Assembly: GCA_033762375.1 (NCBI GenBank)
Contig: JANRLQ010000017.1
Coordinates: 9,679-73,678, forward strand
Direction of reading: 5' to 3'
Source of the DNA: RDXT01 sp033762375
GTDB lineage: Bacteria > Bacteroidota > Bacteroidia > J057
Length of the DNA stretch: 64,000 nt
The notes beneath the pieces are model-generated. The model searched no databases, was not told the origin of the DNA, and saw only the letters and a program-made list of their open reading frames with translations. Made by a program: the position numbers and the translations under genes. This document shows positions 7,332 to 15,891 of this stretch, one piece after another. The stretch's first letter is position 1. Every line of letters begins with the position of its first letter.

Positions 7332-7784
7332 ATGAAGCTGGAAGATGCCATTCAGCAGAAGACGCCTTTTAAATCACCGATCCATAAAGCGGTGGTTAAT
7401 ATTATCTATACCCATAACTGGCTGGTGGACCAGCAGCGGGACATCCTGCGGTATGCGGACATCACACCACAGCAATATAATGTACTCCGCATCCTGCGCG
7501 GGCAACGCCCCAATCCGATCTCAACCTCTGATATCCGGGACCGGATGCTGGACAGGATGTCGGACGTCTCCCGCATCGTGGCCCGCCTGATGAAAAAAAA
7601 TCTCGTCATACGCCGCACCTGTAATGCCGACAAACGCCTGGTAGATGTCCTCATCACGGATGAAGGCATGGCCCTGCTCGACAGCATAGATACTCAGTAT
7701 CCGTCTTTTGAGGGCAGCACCCTCAACCTGAGCCCGGAGGAGGCCCACCAGCTCAATGAACTGCTCGACAAAATGCGGTCCTGA
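7332..7784 (+). CDS. MarR-family transcriptional regulator
   Basis: 150 residues with the winged-helix MarR layout: an N-terminal dimerisation helix, a recognition-helix region around STSDIRDRMLDRMSDVSRIVARLMKKNLV, and the wing RRTCNADKRLVDVLITDEG, where the DKR motif is diagnostic. An upstream TTG start at 7299 would add 11 residues; the ATG at 7332 is preferred because a TATATTG box near 7291 would place the transcript start downstream of 7299. It is divergent from the lipoprotein-protease pair and may control it, as MarR regulators often control neighbours. Confidence 0.88.
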   Translation: MKLEDAIQQKTPFKSPIHKAVVNIIYTHNWLVDQQRDILRYADITPQQYNVLRILRGQRPNPISTSDIRDRMLDRMSDVSRIVARLMKKNLVIRRTCNADKRLVDVLITDEGMALLDSIDTQYPSFEGSTLNLSPEEAHQLNELLDKMRS

Positions 7785-7791
7785 GCAGGTA

Positions 7792-8286
7792 TTATTTAAA
7801 TGTGTAGCGGACTGACAATGCCCCATTGACCACCCAGCGGTCATCCTGCTCTACCCCTGTCAGGTTGAGCATAGGTTTCCAGTCTATCCCAAAACTCACC
7901 GGGACTTTTTCCGGGCAGTACTCTGCCCCCGCAATGGCATCCAGGCCCAGGATGACCCGGCTTTCACCCGTAAAGAGGGGATTTTCTTTGAGGCGGTTCC
8001 AATAACCGGCATGCACCCCGCCACCCGCAAAAACCGACAGGCCCGCCAGCGGAAATGGCTCAATATGACGCACCCCCAGTCCGGTAAGTCCCAGCCCACG
8101 CTGCTGAATGTGGAGAATACCCTCCACCGCCCAGGCGGGCCGTACAAAATGTTTGGCGGTAATCCCGGCGCTCCCATCTATCCGGAGGCCCAGGGCTGTC
8201 TGGTAGGATTGCGCCCGGAGAGAAATAACAGTACCTGCCAGCAGGCTCACCAGCAGAATTACACAAACGATCGGGTTGTTTTTCAT
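7792..8286 (-). CDS. Small outer-membrane beta-barrel-like protein
   Basis: 164 residues. A signal peptide (MKNNPIVCVILLVSLLAGTVISLRAQ) precedes alternating hydrophobic strands rich in glycine, ending in SVRYTFK with a terminal aromatic-type strand, typical of small OmpW/porin-like barrels in Bacteroidota. The start at 8286 was chosen for the signal peptide; further in-frame ATGs lie upstream. It converges with the MarR gene with only 7 nt between stops. Function unknown. Confidence 0.7.
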   Translation of the reverse strand: MKNNPIVCVILLVSLLAGTVISLRAQSYQTALGLRIDGSAGITAKHFVRPAWAVEGILHIQQRGLGLTGLGVRHIEPFPLAGLSVFAGGGVHAGYWNRLKENPLFTGESRVILGLDAIAGAEYCPEKVPVSFGIDWKPMLNLTGVEQDDRWVVNGALSVRYTFK

Positions 8287-8352
8287 TATCATGGAGTTAT
8301 ACTCCATAGACAAGCGCGGCGCAGTGGCGTTGCATATCTCCTGTCAGGATAC

Positions 8353-8377
8353 AAAAAAGGCCACCTGAGCGGCGGCC
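8353..8377 (-). terminator. Terminator of the DUF2007-like gene
   Basis: On the minus strand a seven-pair stem (GGCCGCC/GGTGGCC, one G-T pair, plus-strand 8359-8377) is followed by six T. Confidence 0.8.
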
Positions 8378-8400
8378 CTGATATATAGATCTTGTACCGC

Positions 8401-8784
8401 TCAGCCGACAGAGGCAGAGCGCAGGCCCCTGAGCATCAGCCACCCTCCGGCGAAGGCCAGCCCGGCAACCAGGATTCTGAAAAACGTCACGTCTATCGAA
8501 ACCTGGGTCAGCCCCAGTACCACAGCACACAGCATACATACCAACCCCAGGATACGCATTCCCTCTCCCGCTATCTCGGGCTCAGGGCCATGGGTACGCC
8601 TGTCGAGCAGGATCTGAGCATCACGAAGGTCCTCCAGGGGCACACGCAGGACCCAGTAACGTGTCTGATCGTCTTCCCGGTGAAGCGCTGTCACGCAGGT
8701 TATTCCTTCATTCCGCAGCATCTCCGCATAGTGGCCAGCTATTGTCTCCGACGAAAACCGGCCCAATCTTTCCAGCTTTTGCAT
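8401..8784 (-). CDS. DUF2007-like membrane protein
   Basis: 127 residues. The N-terminal ~70 residues (LGRFSSETIAGHYAEMLRNEGI and WVLRVPLEDLRDAQILLD) match the pattern of the DUF2007/putative signal-transducing protein fold, a small ferredoxin-like domain. Two hydrophobic helices follow (MRILGLVCMLCAVVLGL and FRILVAGLAFAGGWLML). It forms a single-gene unit with its own terminator. Precise role unknown. Confidence 0.65.
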   Translation of the reverse strand: MQKLERLGRFSSETIAGHYAEMLRNEGITCVTALHREDDQTRYWVLRVPLEDLRDAQILLDRRTHGPEPEIAGEGMRILGLVCMLCAVVLGLTQVSIDVTFFRILVAGLAFAGGWLMLRGLRSASVG

Positions 8785-9031
8785 AGTGGGTCTCGGATAA
8801 TACAGGTATCAATTGTTCAATCTAGTGATATTCTACGAGATTTCCAACGTTAGGCTCTGTTTTTTCAGGTAAAAGATACGATTGTGAAACTATTTTTCAT
8901 AAAACATTGATGGTCAACTATTTAAAAACAATCTGGAAAAAATATCCGCCTTGCCATGAAAAGTCAGCAGGCTTATCCTACTTTTGAGGCACGAATACGT
9001 TCAGACATTCTTACTTGCTCCTCCTATCCGC

Positions 9032-9997
9032 ATGCAAGCCGCAACGCTGAAAGACCTGACAGAAGCCCACCTCCGGGGGCTGGCATTTGACCAGATGGCA
9101 CCTGCCAATCTCTACGAACCCATGGCCTATATCCTCAACCTGCCCGGTAAACGGATCCGGCCTGTGCTCACCTTGCTGGCGTATCACAGCGTCAGCGGAC
9201 AGGCACCTGAGCAGGCACTAAACCTGGCAGCGGCTACTGAGTTGTTTCACAACTTCACCCTCATGCACGATGATATCATGGACCGGGCACCGGTGCGCCG
9301 GGGGCAGCCCTGTGTCCATATCAAGTGGAATGAAAACATCGCCATCCTCTCCGGAGACGCCATGTTTGCATTTTCGATGGGGCTGGTGGTGCAGGACTTT
9401 CCGGACAAAGCTGCGATCCTCGGACGGACATTTGCACGGGTGGCAATGGAGGTATGCGAGGGGCAGATGGAAGACATGGACCTGGCTGAGCAGGCACAGG
9501 CCGACATACCTGCCTATATTGAGATGATCCGCAAAAAAACGGCGGCGCTTCTGGGCGGATGCCTCAGCCTGGGCGCCCAGGCGGCCGGTGCTGATCCGGA
9601 GCTGACAGAGACCTTCCGCCTGTATGGTGAAAACCTCGGCATTGCCTTCCAGCTTCAGGATGATCTGATGGATGCCTTTCCCCCTGCCGGATTTGGTAAG
9701 CAGATCGGGGGCGATATCATCGAAAACAAAAAAACCTACCTCCTCCTCAAAGCGCTTGAACTGGCTGATACCGAACAACTCGCAGCTCTTCAGGCCCTGA
9801 TGCAGGAACCCGATCCCGTGGTAAAGGTTCGGGGGGTACTGTCCATTTTTGAGACCCTGGGGATTGAGGCTTATACCCGTGACATGATAGACGCCTATTT
9901 TCATCAGGCTGTAGCCCTCGGCGATAGATTGGCAGCCCGGACGGATATAGAGCCGCTGCGCCAATATTTGCAGGAGATTTCCAGCCGGAAAATATAA
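9032..9997 (+). CDS. Polyprenyl (isoprenyl) diphosphate synthase
   Basis: 321 residues of the all-helical trans-prenyltransferase fold. The first aspartate motif DDIMD (80-84) with following RRG, and the second FQLQDDLMDAF, bind the Mg-diphosphates of allylic substrate and IPP. LPGKRIRPVL near the N-terminus is the conserved GKxxRP segment. It makes a geranylgeranyl-class or longer prenyl chain for quinones, carotenoids or lipid carriers; chain length cannot be fixed from sequence alone. A TTG start at 8984 is possible, but it overlaps the TACTTTTG promoter box (8979-8986), so the ATG at 9032 is preferred. Confidence 0.92.
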   Translation: MQAATLKDLTEAHLRGLAFDQMAPANLYEPMAYILNLPGKRIRPVLTLLAYHSVSGQAPEQALNLAAATELFHNFTLMHDDIMDRAPVRRGQPCVHIKWNENIAILSGDAMFAFSMGLVVQDFPDKAAILGRTFARVAMEVCEGQMEDMDLAEQAQADIPAYIEMIRKKTAALLGGCLSLGAQAAGADPELTETFRLYGENLGIAFQLQDDLMDAFPPAGFGKQIGGDIIENKKTYLLLKALELADTEQLAALQALMQEPDPVVKVRGVLSIFETLGIEAYTRDMIDAYFHQAVALGDRLAARTDIEPLRQYLQEISSRKI

Positions 9998-10149
9998 CGG
10001 GTGGCAGACAGTTAGTATTTATTCCTCTTGTTGTATTTTATCCACTGAAAATATTTCTCAATTTACAATGAAAGTTTAACCGGATAATTAGCCTGGTAAA
10101 TCACCAGATTGGGTGCAGCTTGCATCAGGTTTAATTGATCGTATCCGGT

Positions 10150-10794
10150 ATGCAATTTTCTATGCTGCTCGAATCCTGGATGTCGCTTGTGATCATCGGG
10201 ATTACCTTGATTATCAGCATTTGGGCGCTGATAGACGAGGACTTTCGTGACAAGATGGCGATGGTGCCCTACGACATGATCATGTACCGGGAGTACTGGC
10301 GCCTGCTGACCAGTGGGCTGGTACATGGAAGTGTGGTACACCTGACCCTGAACATGACGACTTTTTACTTTTTTGCCCCGGTTCTGGAGCGGCACCTGGG
10401 TCACTGGCAACTGGCAGGGCTGTATATGCTGGGACTTCTCCTGAGCAATGCTGCCACGGCGATCCGGTATTATCAGGACAGTAGTTATGAGGGGAGTGTG
10501 GGAGCATCCGGCGCGATCAGCGCGGTGGTGCTGAGTGCCGTAGTCTGTAATCCTTTTATGAGCCTGGGGCTCCCGGTACTCTCAGCGATGTATCCGGTGC
10601 TGACCTTGCCGGCGTATATCGCCGTCTTACTTTTTATGGCGTTTAGCCTGATTGCCAGCCTGGTGCCCCAGACCGCGCAGGGCGGCGTGAATCACGATGC
10701 GCATTTTTGGGGAGCGGTGTCCGGCATTGCCCTGACCTTTGTGTTTAATCCGCAAGTCACTGGCGTACTGCATCACTTCTGGGCCTCGCTGTAG
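10150..10794 (+). CDS. Rhomboid-family intramembrane serine protease
   Basis: 214 residues with six or so membrane helices. The family motifs are present: HGSVVHLTLNM in the second helix, the serine nucleophile in GASGA (S120) and the histidine in NHDAHFWGAVSG (H185). Rhomboids cleave transmembrane substrates within the membrane. The start at 10150 replaces an upstream TTG at 10135. Its stop lies 1 nt from the stop of the convergent hutI. A second, divergent rhomboid is at 51200-51904. Confidence 0.9.
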   Translation: MQFSMLLESWMSLVIIGITLIISIWALIDEDFRDKMAMVPYDMIMYREYWRLLTSGLVHGSVVHLTLNMTTFYFFAPVLERHLGHWQLAGLYMLGLLLSNAATAIRYYQDSSYEGSVGASGAISAVVLSAVVCNPFMSLGLPVLSAMYPVLTLPAYIAVLLFMAFSLIASLVPQTAQGGVNHDAHFWGAVSGIALTFVFNPQVTGVLHHFWASL

Positions 10795-10795
10795 G

Positions 10796-12040
10796 TCATG
10801 CAGCGATCACAGATCCTCCGATGATCACGGTGGCGACAGGATTTTCGGCATAAGCATACGGAATACCCGCCAGGTCATCCATCGGGTGTGTGATCAGGAT
10901 ATCGGCGATCCGTCCGGGGCTGATGGCACCGATCTGGTCTGACATGCGCAGGGCCCGGGCGGCATTGAGGGTGGCAGCTATAAGGGCTTCTTCTGGCGAA
11001 AGGCCCTGCCGCAGGCAAGCCAATGACATCACAAAAGGCATACTGCTCCCCGGCGAGGAACCGGGATTATAATCCGTCGCCAGGGCCACGGGCAAGTCCG
11101 CCCGGATCATCTCCCGTGCAGGCGCATACGGTATCCCCAGAAAAAAAGCTACCGTAGGCAGGATGACCGGGATGGTATCTGTCCCTTGCAGGGCTGTAAT
11201 GGCCGCTTCGTCCATCTGCTCCAGGTGATCCACCGACCAGGCACCTTGTTGTACGCCCACTTGTACCCCCCCTGAAATGGCCAGTTCGTTGGCGTGAATT
11301 TTGGCGGGTAGCCCTGCTTCTGCCCCCCGGCGCATGATATAGGCCGTCTCTTCCGGCGTAAAATACCCCCGGTCACAAAACACATCTATATGATCAGCCA
11401 GCCCCTCAGCCACTACCGCTGGCAACATCTTATCACAGACCAGGTCTATATATGCCTGACGGTCAGCCTTGTATGCTGCCGGAATCGCATGTGCACCCAA
11501 AAAAGTGGTGCGCACCCGCAGGGGCGTAAGCTCCCCGATGCGGCGGGCCACACGGAGGAGTTTCAGCTCACCCTCCAGGGTCAGGGCATACCCACTTTTG
11601 ATCTCCAGGGTCGTCGTGCCGGTGCGCAGGGCCGCCCATGCACGGGGCAGCGCCGCCGCCAACAATGCTTCTTCAGAAAGGGTTTCACAATGACGGGCGG
11701 AGTTCAGGATGCCGCCCCCGCGGGCAGCAATTTCCTCGTAGGTCAGCCCCTGGATCCGGTCCCGAAACTCTCCCTCCCGCGTACGCGGAAATACCAGATG
11801 GGTATGGCTGTCCACAAACCCTGGCAGCACCAGCCGCCCGGTGCAGTCCATTACCTGGGTGTCTGCGTCCGGCACCGGGCAGGATGCCATCGAACCGAAG
11901 CCCGTGATGACCGCTCCTGCCGTTTGTACCCAGGCGTTTTCCAGGCAGCCTGCATGGGCCATGTCAGCCCCGCGTTTCAGGCGCTCATGGGCCGTAGCTA
12001 CGGGATACAAACGGTGAATATGGGTCAGCAGCAGGGCCAT
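10796..12040 (-). CDS. hutI: Imidazolonepropionase
   Basis: 414 residues of the amidohydrolase superfamily. HTHLVFPRTREGEF carries the HxH metal pair and the HutI-specific arginine segment; KIHANELA and SVDHLEQM supply further metal and substrate residues, and ALATDYNPGSSPG the catalytic aspartate. It hydrolyses 4-imidazolone-5-propionate to N-formimino-glutamate in histidine degradation. No other hut gene is in the window. It follows the coiled-coil lipoprotein by only 3 nt, so the two are likely in one transcript, an unexpected partnership. Confidence 0.95.
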   Translation of the reverse strand: MALLLTHIHRLYPVATAHERLKRGADMAHAGCLENAWVQTAGAVITGFGSMASCPVPDADTQVMDCTGRLVLPGFVDSHTHLVFPRTREGEFRDRIQGLTYEEIAARGGGILNSARHCETLSEEALLAAALPRAWAALRTGTTTLEIKSGYALTLEGELKLLRVARRIGELTPLRVRTTFLGAHAIPAAYKADRQAYIDLVCDKMLPAVVAEGLADHIDVFCDRGYFTPEETAYIMRRGAEAGLPAKIHANELAISGGVQVGVQQGAWSVDHLEQMDEAAITALQGTDTIPVILPTVAFFLGIPYAPAREMIRADLPVALATDYNPGSSPGSSMPFVMSLACLRQGLSPEEALIAATLNAARALRMSDQIGAISPGRIADILITHPMDDLAGIPYAYAENPVATVIIGGSVIAA

Positions 12041-12043
12041 AAA

Positions 12044-12688
12044 TCAGATCGCGCCGATGCGGGCCTCGTAGAGTTTTTTGCTCTCCTCGATGGAGGCATT
12101 CAGCTCGGTCATGATACCCGATACCCGCGACTCAATGCTGACCAGCCCGGCATTAATCTGGGCGACCTGCCCCATTGCAATGGCTACTTCAAGGGCTTTG
12201 ATTACCTCCACGGCCTCCGTATGCACTGCCCGGAGTTTTTCAATGGCCACGGAAGTTTTGCTGAGATTTTTTTCGTAGTCGGCACGGGTGGCGGTCAGGG
12301 CTTTCATTAGCTCATTCCGGGTTTTGGCATCACTCAGGCTCTCCGTCTGGCGCTGCATGGCGTCAAAAAGGTTTTGAGCGTCCTGCTTCAGGGCTTCGTA
12401 CTCTTTGTTGAGTTGCTGCACCTGGTTGTCCACAGACTCCCATTTACCATAGACCCGCTTAAATTCAACGTCCACGTTTTTGGCGTTTTCCAGGGCTTTT
12501 TGCAGACCTGTCAGCTCGGATACCCCATCCTCGACCTTCTGGTCCGTCTGGAGTTTTTGGTTTTCGAAGCTGTCTATCTGTGCCCGGAATTTTTTCTTGT
12601 ATTTGGGCAAATCTTCCGGGCTGCCTGATTTACAGGATGATACAACCAGGGCAGACAGGAGCAGGGTGGAAAAAAGCAGGTGGCGCAT
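12044..12688 (-). CDS. Coiled-coil lipoprotein
   Basis: 214 residues. The start at 12688 was chosen because MRHLLFSTLLLSALVVSSC is a lipoprotein signal (lipobox cysteine C19); the upstream extension overlaps the MlaD gene and lacks signal features. The mature protein is almost entirely helical with heptad-like spacing (for example FENQKLQTDQKVEDGVSEL). It lies 37 nt after the MlaD-type gene, suggesting a periplasmic partner for lipid transport. No named family recognised. Confidence 0.75.
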   Translation of the reverse strand: MRHLLFSTLLLSALVVSSCKSGSPEDLPKYKKKFRAQIDSFENQKLQTDQKVEDGVSELTGLQKALENAKNVDVEFKRVYGKWESVDNQVQQLNKEYEALKQDAQNLFDAMQRQTESLSDAKTRNELMKALTATRADYEKNLSKTSVAIEKLRAVHTEAVEVIKALEVAIAMGQVAQINAGLVSIESRVSGIMTELNASIEESKKLYEARIGAI

Positions 12689-12725
12689 AGGGTTGACAGG
12701 AAAAACCGGGGATTCCGGACTAAGG

Positions 12726-13748
12726 TTATTCTTCGGGTTTGAGGGCTTCGGGTTTGATCGCCTGAGGGCGCCGGAGCTGGAGATACACTTTGATGTCGTC
12801 AAAAAACCGCTGGGGATTGGCCTCAACTTCCCGCAGGAGGGCATTCACCCGCTCGGTAGTATGGGTGAGGCTGTCATAGAGCTGGCGGTCATTCAGGAGC
12901 AGGCCCAGGGTACCACCGGTCGTATCCAGCTTGGCTACCATGCCCTCGACCCGACCTACAGCTGTGCTGGCGTCGGTCATCAGGCGTTTGATCTCGGTAG
13001 AAGCTGTCACCAGCGAGTCAGTGGTGTTTTTTACGTTGCCAATGATGGTGTTGATATTCCCGTTGTTGCCCTCGACATTGCGTACGATGCTTTCGGCGTT
13101 TTCAGCCACCTGGGTGATCACACGGGCCAGGCTGTCCACCTCGCGGGTGATACTGGTCAGGTTGTCAGTGGTATATCGTACATTTTCGAGGGTACTTTTC
13201 ATCAGCGACTGATTGCCCTCATCGGCGAGTTGTTTTTTGATCTGCCGCACGATTTCATTCAGCTCCACCGACAACTGGGCTACCTGGAGCAGAATCTGGG
13301 CACCCTCAGTTTTGACAAGAGACTCTGCCTCGTCAAAAATCCCTGCATCCATGGTACCCCGGATTTCGGCCCCGGAACGCAGGTAGGAGTTGGAAGCCTT
13401 GACGGTGTCCGGCACCCAAATTTTAACCCCCTTGGTACCGAGCAGGTCCACGCTGACGATCATGGCCACGGAGTTGTCGGGGATTTCAAGTTTTTCATCA
13501 AAATCCAGCCGCACCGTAGCCATTCCCTGCTTGATATCAAGTTTGAGCTCCCGGACTTTGCCTACCCGGAGGCCATTGATCAGGATAGGGCTGCTGCGGG
13601 CCAGGCCGTTTACGTCCGGATAACGGGCATACAGCACCAGCGGCGGACCCAAAAACTGGGTGCCGGACATGAAGTTTAGCCCATAAATGATCCCGGCGAT
13701 GGTGATGATGGCAAATATGCCAAACTTAATCTCGTTGCTGATTTTCAA
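12726..13748 (-). CDS. MlaD/MCE-domain lipid-transport protein
   Basis: 340 residues. One N-terminal membrane helix (KFGIFAIITIAGIIYGLNF) is followed by a single MCE domain (~35-115) with the typical VNGLARSSPILINGLRVGKV segment, then a long helical coiled-coil tail (~130-330). MCE proteins form rings that carry phospholipids between inner and outer membranes. The usual ATPase and permease partners (MlaE/MlaF) are not in the window. The tail ends RRPQAIKPEALKPEE. Confidence 0.88.
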   Translation of the reverse strand: MKISNEIKFGIFAIITIAGIIYGLNFMSGTQFLGPPLVLYARYPDVNGLARSSPILINGLRVGKVRELKLDIKQGMATVRLDFDEKLEIPDNSVAMIVSVDLLGTKGVKIWVPDTVKASNSYLRSGAEIRGTMDAGIFDEAESLVKTEGAQILLQVAQLSVELNEIVRQIKKQLADEGNQSLMKSTLENVRYTTDNLTSITREVDSLARVITQVAENAESIVRNVEGNNGNINTIIGNVKNTTDSLVTASTEIKRLMTDASTAVGRVEGMVAKLDTTGGTLGLLLNDRQLYDSLTHTTERVNALLREVEANPQRFFDDIKVYLQLRRPQAIKPEALKPEE

Positions 13749-13844
13749 AGCCGTTTTCCGTTTCTGTTTCTGAATACCGGATAAAGATATACAAATAGGT
13801 CAAACCCGGCAAAAAAGTCTCCGCTCCGCCCGGATAGCTCAGCC

Positions 13845-15821
13845 TCAGAAGGCCAGCAGTTCGGCGACTTTGTCCCGGAGGCGGTAGTTGGCGAGAAACC
13901 GTTTTTCGATCGAGGGATGAAAAGGCACCGGCATATCAAGGGAACCCAGCCGGGCTACCGGTCCGTCCAGGGACGTAAAACAATGCTCTGCGACAGCGGC
14001 CGCAATCTCTGCTCCAAATGCACCGGTCTGGGTATCCTCGTACAGGACAAGGCACTTGCCGGTCTTGCGCACAGAGGCAAACACGGTCTCCTGGTCCCAG
14101 GGCAGGAGGCTGCGCAGGTCCACAATTTCCAGGTCCCAATCCTCCGTACGGGTCAGCTCAAGGGCCCAATGTACCCCCAGTCCGTAGGTGACGATGGTCA
14201 GGTCCGATCCTGCTCGGGCGATACGTGCCTGCCCGATCGGTGTATGGTAGTATCCCTCCGGCACCATCCCGGAGACAGACCGGTACAGGAGTTTGTGCTC
14301 AAAAAACATCACCGGATTAGGATCAGACAACGCACTGAGCAGCAGGCCTTTGGCATCCTCTGGCGTGGAGGGATATACAACCTTCAGGCCTGGCACATGG
14401 GTAAACCAGGATTCATTGCTCTGCGAATGAAAAGGCCCGGCCCCGGTTCCGGCACCGGTGGGCATCCGCACGACTACATCTGCGGCATGGCCCCAGCGGT
14501 AGTGGTTTTTGGCGAGGTTGTTGACGATCTGATTAAATCCACACGAGACAAAATCAGCAAACTGCATCTCCATCATGGATTTTTTGCCGGCAAGGGAAAG
14601 GCCCAGTGAGGCACCCACGATCGCCGACTCACAGAGGGGCGTATTGCGCACCCGGTCTGCCCCAAACTCATCCACAAACCCCTGGGTGATTTTAAAGGCC
14701 CCTCCGTATGGCCCGATATCCTGCCCCATCAGCACCAGGTTGGGGTGGTGACGCATGGCCTCACGGAGGCCCTCGCTGATCGCATCAATAAACCGCAGCT
14801 CGCGGGCTGCTCCGGCTGGCAGCACCCCTATCGGATCAGGCACCGGTGCATATACTTCTGAAAGTTCGTGCGCCTCATCTGAAGACACCTCCGGCATGGC
14901 CATGGCGGCCTCTACTGACTGCTCGACATAGGCTTTCAGCTCCTGCCGGATGCCGGCCACCTGCTCCTGGGTCAGGTATCCCTGCTCCAGCAGCCATGCC
15001 TCGTATCGGGCGACAGGATCCCGCTGCGCCCAATGTTCGATGAGCTCCTGGGGCACATATTTGGACCCTGAGGCCTCTTCATGGCCCCGCATCCGGAAGG
15101 TCATACACTCCAGGATCACCGGCTTACGGTCCTGGCGCATCTGCGCTGCCAGCCGCTGCACGGTATGATATACTTCGAGGATGTTGTTGCCGTCTATGGT
15201 GTATCCTTCAATCCCATATCCCAATGCCCTGTCTGCCAGTTGTTTACACTTAAACTGATCCGAGCTGGGGGTAGAAAGTCCGTACCCGTTGTTTTCGATC
15301 AGGAAGATCACCGGCAGGCCCCATACAGCAGCGGTATTGATCGCCTCATGGAAATCTCCCTCGCTGGTGCCTCCGTCTCCGGAGAATACGGCCGCAATGT
15401 ACGCTGCTCCGTCCAGGTTGCTGGCCAGAGCCAGTCCGTCTGCCACCGGGAGCATGGCTCCGAGGTGAGAGATCATGCCGATAATCCGGTGCTCCGGAGC
15501 CCCGAAATGGAAGGAGCGGTCACGCCCCTGGGTGTACCCGCCGGCTTTGCCCTGCCACTGAGAGACCAGGCGCTGCAGGGGCATCTGACGGGAGGTAAAC
15601 ACACCCAGGTTGCGGTGCAGGGGGAGGATATAGTCCTCAGGCTGAAGGGCCTGGGTAAGTCCTACTGCAATGGCCTCCTGGCCGATACCTGAAAACCACT
15701 TGCTGACCCGTCCCTGACGCAGGAGGATGAGCATTTTTTCTTCGATCAGGCGGGGCAGTACCAGGGCGCGGTAGAGGTCCGTGAGCTGCCCGGTACTCAG
15801 GTCTTGGGGATCAAACAGCAT
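13845..15821 (-). CDS. 2-oxoacid dehydrogenase E1, alpha-beta fusion
   Basis: 658 residues. The N-terminal half is an E1-alpha domain with the thiamine diphosphate motif GDGGTSEGDFHEA ... ENNGYG; the C-terminal half is E1-beta with GQDIGPYGGAFKIT and the transketolase C-terminal domain. Fused E1 proteins of this kind are common in Bacteroidota and act as branched-chain or pyruvate-type 2-oxoacid decarboxylases feeding a lipoyl E2. The serine-rich phosphorylation loop region and the RDRSFHFG segment fit the branched-chain class, but substrate is inference. Start chosen at MLFDPQDLS. No E2/E3 genes are nearby. Confidence 0.92.
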   Translation of the reverse strand: MLFDPQDLSTGQLTDLYRALVLPRLIEEKMLILLRQGRVSKWFSGIGQEAIAVGLTQALQPEDYILPLHRNLGVFTSRQMPLQRLVSQWQGKAGGYTQGRDRSFHFGAPEHRIIGMISHLGAMLPVADGLALASNLDGAAYIAAVFSGDGGTSEGDFHEAINTAAVWGLPVIFLIENNGYGLSTPSSDQFKCKQLADRALGYGIEGYTIDGNNILEVYHTVQRLAAQMRQDRKPVILECMTFRMRGHEEASGSKYVPQELIEHWAQRDPVARYEAWLLEQGYLTQEQVAGIRQELKAYVEQSVEAAMAMPEVSSDEAHELSEVYAPVPDPIGVLPAGAARELRFIDAISEGLREAMRHHPNLVLMGQDIGPYGGAFKITQGFVDEFGADRVRNTPLCESAIVGASLGLSLAGKKSMMEMQFADFVSCGFNQIVNNLAKNHYRWGHAADVVVRMPTGAGTGAGPFHSQSNESWFTHVPGLKVVYPSTPEDAKGLLLSALSDPNPVMFFEHKLLYRSVSGMVPEGYYHTPIGQARIARAGSDLTIVTYGLGVHWALELTRTEDWDLEIVDLRSLLPWDQETVFASVRKTGKCLVLYEDTQTGAFGAEIAAAVAEHCFTSLDGPVARLGSLDMPVPFHPSIEKRFLANYRLRDKVAELLAF

Positions 15822-15891
15822 ACCGTTCGGGGGTGAATGAGGGGCAAAGTAACAAATAAGCCCTGTATTTTTCACCAATTAATCCGGCATC

